NCBI GenBank assembly: GCA_027627225.1
Contig: CM051034.1
Coordinates: forward strand, 9,152,058-9,216,057
Reading direction: 5' to 3'
Length of the DNA stretch: 64,000 nucleotides
From: Congeria kusceri
Lineage: Eukaryota > Mollusca > Bivalvia > Myida > Dreissenidae
Positions 1-9,930 of this stretch are shown here, in pieces. Position numbers and translations under genes: made by a program. Each line of letters opens with the position of its first letter. The stretch's first letter is position 1. The notes below the pieces were generated by a model, which was not told the origin of the DNA, did no database searches, and saw only the letters and a list, made by a program, of their open reading frames with translations.

Positions 1-400
1 AAAGGCAGAAGAATAGCTATATACACCAGATATTGGCTAGGTAATCAAACAAGAATGTATAGCTGTGCATCAGGTGTTCGTCAGATGATCAAAGGCAGAA
101 GTATTGCTATATACACCAGGTATTCGCTAGGTAATCCAAACAGAATGTATAGCTGTGCACCTGGTGTATATATATATTTTTTGCCTTTAAACATATGACG
201 AACACCTGGTGCATAGCTATACATTCTGATGTGAATACCTAGCGAACACCTGGTGTGTAGCTATACTTCTGCCTTTGAACATCTGACCAACACCTGATAC
301 ATAGCTATACATTTGCCTTTGAAATTCTGACTAGCACCTCGTGCATAGCTATACATTCTGTTTTGAATTCCTAGCGAATACCTGGTGTAAAGCTATATAC
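1..400. repeat. Inverted-repeat cluster
   Basis: Short units containing ggcagaag, tagctata and cacctggt/caccaggt appear in one orientation in 1-165 and in reverse complement in 185-400. The arms meet at a TA-rich spacer near 165-185. Each arm is itself made of two or three tandem units of about 80-90 bp. The structure would fold into a long imperfect hairpin. It looks like part of a palindromic non-autonomous element cut by the window edge; no coding content is seen. Confidence 0.7.
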
Positions 401-830
401 TAGGGATGGCAAAACTATTCGAATATTCAATTGAATGACTACTATTCGAATAGTTAAAACGCCATTCGAATATTCGCAGATTTGTATTGCTTTAAAAACC
501 TGATTATAAAAAGTATTTTTCTTTCAACATAAACAAAGTATTCACCAATAGATACTTCAAGTGATTCCGTGTTTTCAATAGAAGGGTCCCGTGTCATGTG
601 TCAGACTACATGTAAGAGATATTGAATATACGAGTATGTGTCAGCAGTCACTCGTCTTGTTGTATGACGTACCATTCGGGTCAAAAGTAAATAGGTATAC
701 CTACAGGTACAAAAATATGGCTACAGGCACAATTTTGTGCCTACAGGCCTAAATTTATTCCTATAGGCCTATTAAAAAATATACTTATACCTGTAGATAC
801 AATTTAGGCCTATCGGCATAAATAACGCAA
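401..830. repeat. hAT-like terminus and short AT-rich repeats
   Basis: A motif ctagggatggcaaaact starts at 402 and is followed by several attcgaata palindromes, as in the complete element at 24710-25558. The matching right end is not seen here, so this is at best a fragment. From 690 to 825 there are degenerate repeats of cctacaggcac and cctataggcct. No gene is visible. Confidence 0.35.
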
Positions 831-1049
831 CCAAGTATGTACACATTTTTGAAACTTTTGAATAGTTGTAATAAAACAACGCTCAGAAAGCTCGCTATTT
901 ATTGTATAACATGCTTTAAAAAAAGAGATAACAATATGTTTCTTCTCAGTTATTTTTTGTTAACTGTAAATTGTAAATATTGCCTGTTGTCGCTGAACTT
1001 TCCAATACATATAACTAAATTCCATATCAGTTCACTAGATTATTAAGAA

Positions 1050-1080
1050 GCACTCTCACGCACTCTCACTCACACACACG

Positions 1081-1134
<54 letters not shown>

Positions 1135-1149
1135 CGCGCGCACACACAG
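1050..1149. repeat. CA microsatellite
   Basis: A nearly pure (CA)n tract with a few CG interruptions. The flanks from 1150 to 2000 are AT-rich unique sequence in which I see no gene. Confidence 0.95.
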
Positions 1150-2007
1150 AAATAATTTTACTATTACCTACTAGTATATCATATTAAAACAACTAATTCA
1201 TTGTAATTAATCAGGTATTTTGATAAAATATGTTGGTATGTTTTTTTTTCTTCACGCATGTCTGTTTGATTTTGATTTTGTAAAATAACGATGAGCTGTA
1301 ATATTCTTAAGTTAATAAAACATTTGGTTTGTTTGTCTGTCTGTTCTGTCAAACGCATGATCACACTCAGACATCGGTCCCCATCAAGTTTTAATTATGA
1401 TGTTTGACAGACATTCAGGAGTTGATTCTGTGCTCCTAAAAACACAGGACAATTTCGTTTCCACCATGTATCTAATGCTTGAAAGCCGCGGAGAAATTTC
1501 ATTTCTTAGTGTGTTTTTATTTATAATAATTAATGAATAAATATTTAGTTTTTAAAGCTGCTGAATTCTGACTCTCGGTAAACAACACTGCTGAAGGAAT
1601 GGCATTAAAAGTTTATTTATTCTTTGACACCCTTGAACACATTTGTTTTACATCAAATAGTGCGTCATCTCGGTAAGGCCAGCGTGCAAAATGCATACAA
1701 TTTGTATTTGCAAGTTTAATTTATTCCTTTTGATTTTGTTTGTTTCCTTTTTTCAATAAGAACATAATAGTCATAATAGATTCAAATCCAATGTCCAACG
1801 TGCAGCTGATCATTTCATCTACCATCTGCGCTCCCAACTTCCGCCTGGCCCGAAATGAAACGCGTATCCACCTCCGGGGGAGCCGGAAGAGAACGAATAC
1901 GAGCTATAGGAGCCGTCTGGGCTGCTGCAGAAGAGAAACAGAACAGAAGTCAGGTGTTGCCACAAACTTAAACACGGATAGAATGTTTATAGTACGATAC
2001 AATCATC

Positions 2008-2159
2008 TACTACAACTGCTGCTACCACTGCCGCTGCCGCCACCGCAACCACCACTACCATTCCTACTGCCGCTGCCGCTACCGCTGCCGCTACCGCAGC
2101 CTCTACAGCTGCCGCTATCGCAGCCGCTACCGCTACCGCCAATATAACTACCGCCAGTG

Positions 2160-2219
<60 letters not shown>

Positions 2220-2520
2220 TTACTACTACTACTACTACTACTACTACTAGTACTAGTACTACTATAACTACTAATACTTCCACAACCACTACCACTGCCA
2301 ATGCCACTACAACTACCACTACCTCTTCTACTACTATACCACTGCAAATACAACTCCCACTGCCACTGCCGCTATTGCCACCGCCGCAGCCACTACCACT
2401 ACCGCCACTACCGCTACCACTACTAATACCACTACTACCACTACCACTGCCACTATCACCGTCACCACTTCTGCTACCACTTACACCACCACCATCACCA
2501 CCACCACCTGCTACAACGCT
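2008..2520. repeat. Trinucleotide (ACN)n/(CTA)n tract
   Basis: About 500 bp of cta, cca, ctg and ccg triplets, including a pure (CTA)n core near 2165-2250. The pure tract leaves reading frames open on both strands with Val-, Ser/Gly- or Pro/Leu-only translations. I treat these as low-complexity artefacts. The tract lies just downstream of the stop codon of the small minus-strand gene at 2549, so it may fall in that gene's 3' UTR. Confidence 0.92.
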
Positions 2521-2548
2521 TTACTATGTATTTAAATAAGACACGTTC

Positions 2549-3886
2549 CTACTTGTAAGCGTATCCGTGTCCGCCGGGTGTGCGGAATTCCCGCCCCCCG
2601 GGACCGTACTGGCGGGCGAACTGGGCATGTCGTACCCCCTGGGACATCATGGCCTGGCCTTGCATTTGAACACCCGCCATCATGTTCTGCATGTTGACGA
2701 AAATGTCACCGAAACCACCCATAAAGAAAGCTGCAAATTTGAGGCACTTTTCTTAACTAAGTTGTCAAATGTAGTCTGTTTTTTTTTTTTAAATTAAAAA
2801 GTATCATCAATGATTGACTGATACCAATTTAGTATCGATTTGAAATGTTGATCAAAATATAATGGACTTTCCTTTTCGCAAAATGAAATGTGTGTTTAAC
2901 TGAACTTAAAATTCTATTAAATAGGTAAAAACAATCAAAACGTATTTGAACTATTGTTTAAACTAGGATATATCAGTAAAACTGAAGTATGCGCCCCAAT
3001 ATGCGCTTTGTCCTGCATTATAGATGCAATGACTAAAAATCACTAGAACTGCAGAACTAAATCTGACATCAAAACTGTATGTGAGCATGCTAAAAAAATA
3101 CCATTACGATTATTTTTATTATATTTGTTATATATTTTTTTATTTTATTGTATAATTTTATAGTTCATATTATAATAATAATTAGATGCAGATGAAGCAA
3201 ATTTGTAAAAATCAACGGTCCACAACAGTAAAATAAATCAAAGTGATGGATCATTACTGCAATAGAGTTATTTTATCATACAGTTATTTCACTTTCCATT
3301 AAATATCATTGAATTTCATACAGCAGTTTTAGAACAAAAGACATGACACAATTGAAATCTTTTAAGTCCCATAACACCAAGAAAAAATCATTGAAGCGGA
3401 ACGTCCTGTTAATATGCAAACCTCCTCTCGGCAATGAAGCTTATCATAAAAATGATAATTCATTTCCAGCCAGTAGTTGCTGAGAAACAGCCCGGACAAA
3501 AAAGTGGGAAGGAAGAAAGGACGGACGAGGTACAAAGCGGCGACTATATGGTCCCCCGATATTTTTCGGGGAGCATAAAAAGCTTTTTTAAATAAAATAT
3601 TTTAGTGCTGAGCTAAGAATTCAAACAATGCCATTATTGTTTCTGATTGAAATCGTTAGTGCGTATGTAAATATTGGTTTTGGTGACAAGGTACTGTCAG
3701 AACTGATGCGTTAAATTATGAGACCCTATATACTTTAAAATAAAGCTCAGTAACTGTGTATATCACATTGAAACCAGGTATCGTGTTATCTGCCCTAGAT
3801 GTACTACAAGAAAACTAAGTCTTACGTTGAGCGAACGATGCTGGAACTGTTACGGCGACCAGCAACAACAGGACGCGCGTTCTCAT
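2549..3886 (-). CDS. Small secreted protein, two coding exons (80 aa)
   Basis: Coding exon A is 3886 down to 3826: it starts MRTRVLLLLVAVTVPASFA, a clear signal peptide with a likely cleavage after SFA, and ends in a good donor (C|GTAAGA). Coding exon B is 2730 down to 2549, after a TTTGCAG acceptor, and ends in TAG. The phases match (1 nt + 2 nt), giving 81 codons with the stop. The mature chain is about 60 residues. It has no cysteine, is rich in Met and Gln in its first half and in Gly, Arg and Tyr at its end (GGHGYAYK). No dibasic processing site is evident. I do not recognise the family; a secreted matrix or adhesive component, or a peptide precursor, would fit. The intron carries a dispersed repeat (2975-3585). 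Splicing is inferred from sites and phase, not from transcripts. Confidence 0.7.
2975..3585. repeat. Dispersed repeat in the secreted-protein intron
   Basis: Segments around 2990-3110 and 3300-3520 resemble 30570-30890 and 31940-32070 (for example cactagaactgcag and gaatttcatacagcag). It is therefore a diverged copy of the same interspersed element. It ends near 3560 in a small hairpin, ccccgatatttttcgggg. The copy at 30.6 kb is split by a later insertion; this one is not. Confidence 0.65.
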
Positions 3887-4164
3887 GGTGATCTGCTCAC
3901 ACAAGCGGGAATACTCTGTGAATACAATCAGAACACGTGGGATAGATAAGAGGCTTTATTCGTGTTTTATATTATAACTGAACATCTGAACAAATTGATT
4001 TCTTAAATGCAGTTTGCCACTCGGTGTCTTAACGTTACCATTGCGTTCTGATACATTGTATTTTAAAACAATAATTTAACTTCAACTGTACAAACTATAC
4101 AAACAACTAGGCATATTTTGTTAAATTCTTAAAAATATAATCTGGAAATTCAACAAAGTAGTCG

Positions 4165-4245
4165 ACTCACCGTGTTCTGTTTAAGTTATGCCGTCAACGT
4201 GTTTACGTAAAACGCGATTGAAAAGCCACGTCGTTATAAAGACGG
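4165..4245 (-). promoter_or_regulatory. Promoter and non-coding first exon of the secreted-protein gene
   Basis: On the minus strand a TATA-like TTTATAA lies at 4234-4240. About 35-65 bp downstream is a strong donor ACACG|GTGAGT (last exon base 4171). The signal-peptide exon has an acceptor TTCACAG at 3916-3922, so its 5' edge is 3915 and its ATG is at 3886. This suggests a short untranslated exon of roughly 4171-4205 joined to 3915. The start site is estimated from TATA spacing only. Confidence 0.5.
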
Positions 4246-4534
4246 ACCGTGCTACGTGACGCGTAAAGGAACACCAGCATACACATGCATACTGACTTAA
4301 ACTTCTCATTCAACAAGTATATTTAATAGCAAATAAATTATTTGCAGATAGCATTGTTTAATCTATAATTGTTTAATTACTTTTTCAATGTATTATTTCA
4401 TTTATGATTTATTCACTGTAGATCTACTTTATTAATTTGTTATTTTTTGAGGAACTTTAATCTATATGTTTGAAAAATTATACCAGGCACGCAGACACGT
4501 GATCACTATCGAAGAAACAGAAAAACAGGTATTG

Positions 4535-5352
4535 ATTTTCAGTACCATCAGTACCTTATCACTGTCAGTATATTGATTTTTAATGCCATCAGTACCTTAT
4601 CTTTCAGTATATTGATTTTCAGTGCCATTAGGACCTTATAACTGTCAGTATATTGATTTTTAATGCCATCAGTACCTTTTCTCTGTCAGTATATTGATTT
4701 TCAGTGCCATTAGGACCTTATCACTGTGTTTGTATATTGATTGTCAGTGCCATCAGTACCTTATCACTGTCAGTATATTGATTGTCAGTGCCATCAGTAC
4801 CTTATCACTGTCAGTATATTGATTTTTAATGCCATCAGTACCTTATCTTTCAGTATATTGATTTTCAGTGCCATTAGGACCTTATAACTGTCAGTATATT
4901 GATTTTTAATGCCATCAGTACCTTTTCTCTGTCAGTATATTGATTTTCAGTGCCATTAGGACCTTATCACTGTGTTTGTATATTGATTGTCAGTGCCATC
5001 AGTACCTTATCACTGTCAGTATATTGATTGTCAGTGCCATCAGTACCTTATCACTGTCAGTATATTGATTGTCAGTGCCATCAGTACCTTATCACTGTCA
5101 GGACATCGATTGTCAGTGCCATCAGTACCTTATCACTGTCAGGACATCGATTGTCAGTGCCATCAGTACCTTATCACTGTCAATATATTGATTGTCAGTG
5201 CCATCAGTACCTTATCACAGTCAGTATATTGATTGTCAGTGATATCAGTACCTTATCACTGTCAGTATATTGATTGTCAGTGATATCAGTACCTTATCAC
5301 TGTCAGTATATTGATTGTCAGTGCCATCATTACCTTATCACTGTCAGTGTCA
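4535..5352. repeat. 41-bp minisatellite
   Basis: About 20 tandem units of 41 bp built on attgattgtcagtgccatca and gtaccttatcactgtcag. The left part shows a larger period: a block of six variant units starting near 4545 recurs near 4790, about 245 bp later, with the same ctttcag and taggacc variants. Open frames here (81 aa repeats) come from the array and are not taken as genes. Confidence 0.95.
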
Positions 5353-6284
5353 GCATCACCTGTATGCGGTATTGGTATCCTGGGGTGCGCTACCGACCTC
5401 GAAAACAATTAACCTTTCTGGGTAGACCAATAGCCCCGAGAAGTCCGTTCAGACCCGGGACCGTACCTATCGAGGGGCGGGGGGATACAACACTGTCCAG
5501 AAGCCACAAGGCACACTGTTGTTTCCATGACAATAGAGAATGTATTTATTTATTTGTTATACTTGAAAATGTATTTTGTTCAAAACCAGCTTATATTTAT
5601 CTTGCATTGTTTCGAGACATGTAGATATGTATATGTAAAACCCGACACAGGTCATTTCCTGATTACAGTTACTACTGGATGATCAACGCATTTCATTAGA
5701 CTACTTATGTTACGGAGTATTTCCCTTTTAGGTAACTTTTTCCTTTACATGGTAAGTGCGACTGTATACAATGTATTAAGTATTGTAATTTGTGCCATGG
5801 TCAGGCGAATGTGGCAGCCCAAAACAAAATATAATAATGCGTAAGTCCCGTATTTCCAAGGCCATCAAGCAACTGCGTGTATGACAACCTGCCTTGGCCC
5901 AGTTGTTGCAACCTTTAACGACCAATTAAGCTAACGGATATTAAAAAACTTGTTTATCAAACATTTTAACATTATCTCATAATTAAATACATTGAGTAAT
6001 TGGGAATAAACGCGCAGTCCTGAATTGATATGTCTAATTTACATAACGAACATCATCCGAATTTTTCCAGTTGATTGCTTAATTGGCCGAAATTTTTTTG
6101 TGTATATCAGGGAACACAAATTCTTACAACAAATGATAATATGTCCACAATGTCAGTAGGCAAATCCAATTAATATTACACATGATTACTTTCTAAACGC
6201 GTTAAAAATGGTCTCACCTCTGTAACACAAGTACGTACGTAATTACAATATAGTTTGCTTTGATGTACAGTTCAATGTCCATCA
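5353..6284. other. Intergenic, with a GC-rich island at 5375-5505
   Basis: The interval is AT-rich except for about 130 bp near 5375-5505 with much higher GC. On the minus strand this island reads open to a TAG (contains VPGLNGLLGAIGLPRK). No signal-peptide exon or strong acceptor could be tied to it. It could be a decayed or unlinked exon. Nothing else is recognised before 6284. Confidence 0.3.
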
Positions 6285-6438
6285 TTCAGCAGCAGCAGTT
6301 TGCTTTGATGTACAGTTCAATGTCCATCATTCAGCAGCAGCAGTAGCATTAGTATTAGCAGTAGCAGCAGCAATAGTAGTATAAGCAGCAGCAGCAGTAA
6401 TAGTAGTAGTAGTATTAAACAGGAGCAACAGCAGGAGC

Positions 6439-6474
<36 letters not shown>

Positions 6475-6484
6475 GATGGTGGTG

Positions 6485-6515
<31 letters not shown>

Positions 6516-6640
6516 AAGTAATAATAACCGTACTTTGTAGTATCAGTAGTAATCACTGAGTTGTTGTAATAATAATAGTAGTAGTAGCAATTATAATCAC
6601 CGAGTAATAGTAATAACAATAATGGTAGTTGTAGTAGTGA
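6285..6640. repeat. Trinucleotide (GTA/GTG/GCA)n tract
   Basis: Mixed agc, agt and ggt triplets with pure runs near 6440-6515. A 48-bp segment ending in cattcagcagcagcagt occurs twice in direct repeat (about 6252-6295 and 6300-6343). The minus-strand frame translates to Leu, Tyr and His runs and is rejected as a gene. From 6641 to 7610 I see only unique AT-rich sequence. Confidence 0.92.
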
Positions 6641-7611
6641 AGACAGTTACGACTCATGGCCTTCTTTCATTTTGAGTCGTTTCTTACCGTACTGGCATGT
6701 CATACGAGAAATCGTTTGTGCGAGTATTTTCAAGCAAGCAACCCAAAGTCAATGCACACGTTGATGGCCACAAAAGATTGAAGTGGACCTTCATTACCTG
6801 ATTACACGTAATTTGAATGCATTTGCACATTGTAACTTTTTTTTTTCTCCTATATATTAGAACCATTTATTTCTTAATATGAAGTCTTTAATTTCAGTCA
6901 CGTGAACGTTTGAGAGATACGTTACTAGACAAAACTTCTAACCGATGTATAGCACGTGTGAATTTGGAATGTCTTACCAACCAGTGTGATGCAAAGTGTG
7001 GTAGATCTTTTAGAGAAATACGTATACACCATAATTATACTTCAAAATGCCAATAATGTTCAGCCTACGAATTATTGAAATGGTAAACGTGTACAAATCC
7101 CAGAAATGTTAAATGTGCTGAAAACATCATATTATTTCGTGCAGTACATGAATATGGTACTTTTTTAAAATCTAACGTTGCTGTGTTATGACATAGCACT
7201 TTATTTTTTAGGCAGTGCTTTTAAGAAGTAGTTTTGGTGTGTTCAGATTAAGTGTATCGCTGTCTGTCGTATGATGATGTACTCTAGCATTCTATAAATA
7301 ACAGACACACATCTTTTATCTAAATGCACTGAGTTTTAGCTTCGCAAATTGGTACATCAACATACTTGTCAATGCACTGTTTTTCGCTAAAGGGACAAAA
7401 TCTACGAACAGACCCAAAGGGGCACCTGTAGTAAAAATCTGAACCTCATATACTTATACTGGCATATACTTAAGGTTAAAATATAAATGCACATATACTG
7501 GAAATATATTAAAATCATGATGTAATTTAGGTCATGTTTGTTTGGCCCTTTTCTTGTTTACACGTGGACGGCAGATTTGTGGGAATCTTATACAACCTTT
7601 GTATGAATTTG

Positions 7612-8612
7612 CATTTGCGAATGATACCCAATATTGATGTACAGTGCGTTCTTTATTGAGTCCAAGTACAATGTTATATCACGTGGGGTGTGTTGATACC
7701 CAATATTGATGTACAGTGCGTTCTTTATTGAGCCCAAGTACAGTGTTATAGTCACGTGGGGAGTGATGATACCCAATATTGATGTACAGTGCGTTCTTTA
7801 TTGAGTCCAAGTACAATGTTATAGTCACGTGGGGAATGTTGATACCCAATATTGATGTACAGTACGTTCTTTATTGAGTCCAAGTACAGTGTTACAGTCA
7901 CGTGGGGAGTGTTGATACCCAATATTGATGTACAGTGCGTTCTTTATTGAGTCCAAGTACAGTGTTACAGTCACGTGGGGAGTGTTGATACCCAATATTG
8001 ATGTACAGTGCGTTCTTTATTGAGTCCAAGTACAGTGTTACAGTCACGTGGGGAGTGATGATACCCAATATTGATGTACAGTGCGTTCTTTATTGATTCC
8101 AAGTACAGTGTTATAGTCACGTGGGGAGTGTTGATACCCAATATTGATGTACAGTGCGTTCTTTATTGAGTCCAAGTACAATGTTATAGTCACGCGGGGA
8201 GTGTTGATACCCAATATTGATGTACAGTACGTTCTTTATTGAGTCCAAGTACAAAGTTATAGTCACGTGGGGAGTGTTGATACCCAATATTGATGTACAG
8301 TACGTTCTTTATTGAGTCCAAGTACAGTGTTATATCACGTGGGGAGTGTTGATACCCAATATTGATGTACAGTGCGTTCTTTATTGAGTCCAAGTACAAT
8401 GTTATAGTCACGTGGGGAGTGTTGATACCCAATATTGATGTACAGTACGTTCTTTATTGAGTCCAAGTACAGTGTTATATCACGTGGGGAGTGTTGATAC
8501 CCAATATAATTGATGTACAGTACGTTCTTTATTGAGTCCAAGCACAACGTTATAGTCACGTTGGGAGTGTTGATACACAATATAATTGATGTAAAGTGCG
8601 TTCTTTATTACC
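7612..8612. repeat. 73-bp minisatellite with an E-box in each unit
   Basis: About 13-14 tandem units of 73 bp, each with gatacccaatattgatgtac, gcgttctttattgag and tcacgtgggg. Most units keep the palindrome CACGTG; one has cacgcg and one cacgtt. The last units contain an ATA insertion (aatataattgatg). Open frames in it are artefacts of the period. It lies downstream of the GPCR gene's 3' end. Confidence 0.95.
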
Positions 8613-9039
8613 GAAGATTTCCGACAGGAACTGCCACTTCACCGCCGGTATTTGAATTCTTTCCTGTTATTTTGGGGGACCGGTTTTCATGTGTAAGTAC
8701 CTCTCATGTCAGAAAGATATATTTATAAGTAAAACATGAAGATTGGCCGAGTTTGTTTATTTACTATATGACTTTTAACGAACCCAAAACGGTCTCTGTA
8801 AAACAACATAACCTTTTTACCAGGTAGTAGTATGAAACTTTGGTTTCAACATGAAGAAATAAAAAATCTCACAGCAAAACAGGCTCAACGAAAAATATTC
8901 ACATTCGATAGCTTAACTAATTATTCAAAGTTCCCTAATACGTAACATACCAACATGATATTTACACATGGTAACACAATAGGCCAAATAGGTCGATAGT
9001 ATGTATCGTATGGCATTGTAATGCATATAATAAGAGGCG

Positions 9040-9250
9040 TGTCGTGGGAAAACCGGACTTAATGCATATGCGTAAAGTATGTCGTCCCGGATCAGCCTGT
9101 GGGTCCGCTTTTGTTGTATTTACTGCTTCAAGGAAGTCTCTCCTAAACACAAATCCCACGTGAATTCATTGTAGGCGTCCCGGATCAGCATGTGCGGACT
9201 GCACAGGCTGATCCAGAACGACACTTAACGCCCATGCATTAAGCTCGGGC
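9040..9250. repeat. Short palindromic dispersed repeat
   Basis: Two related halves contain gtcccggatcagc; the second has the inverted pair gatcagcatgtgcgg and actgcacaggctgatc. Outer parts (taatgcatatgcg and cgcccatgcattaa) are also inverted. This is the form of a foldback MITE or SINE-like repeat common in bivalve genomes; that family link is from memory. The stretches 8613-9039 and 9251-9930 show nothing else recognisable. Confidence 0.6.
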
Positions 9251-9540
9251 GTTACGCCTCAATTATATAATGTTGTGGATTGAAACACCGACCTTAGTCT
9301 TCATCAACAGTTTCGGGTGTTTACAACCACAAAATATGTACCTCTCATTATCTACTCAACGATATAAAGTTGATGTAGCGGTAAACCGATAGACTCTCAA
9401 AAGCATGTTTTTGTGAATCAAAACTCGGTTTCATCTTTTAATGTTTCAAATACTCAAGCTAGACAGTTTTCAGTTTATTCTGAATTAACTTTACTGAGTC
9501 TACTTTACACTTTGGTGGCACAGCCAGCAAGAAGTTACAC

Positions 9541-9546
9541 TTTATT
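9541..9546 (-). terminator. Possible poly(A) signal for the GPCR gene
   Basis: AATAAA on the minus strand, about 385 bp beyond the GPCR stop codon. Other AT-rich variants lie nearby, so the assignment is tentative. Confidence 0.3.
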
Positions 9547-9930
9547 TTATTAAACATATTTAACAAATTACAAAAAATCAATATAAAATAAAATGTTTGT
9601 ACTCATCGGAAGTTTACGTTAATGATTTAACACATACACTATAGCAAATGTTTAAATCATTTCCATATCAAATATGGTGAGGCGCAGTTAAATGACTCGA
9701 TCTATCGAGATATATGTGTTTACCGAATAAAGGTCATTGAATATTGTGATGCGTCAGACTCACATGTTCCGCTCTACATCACCGATCGTTGATGTATCGC
9801 TGTTTTCGTTAAAGTTGTGTTGATTACAAATTAAAACTACCGGTACACTGAACGAACAAATTTTACCTGTGACACGTGCACTAATATTGAATGATGTCTA
9901 CAGGTCTAACATGCATGCTGTTTTGCGAAA

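Noticed and set aside
1987..2353. Minus-strand Val- or Ser/Gly-rich open frames and the plus-strand Pro/Leu frame
   Set aside because: Pure translations of a trinucleotide repeat; both strands and several frames are open for the same reason.
6317..6619. Minus-strand Leu/Tyr/His-rich frame
   Set aside because: Low-complexity GTA/GTG repeat.
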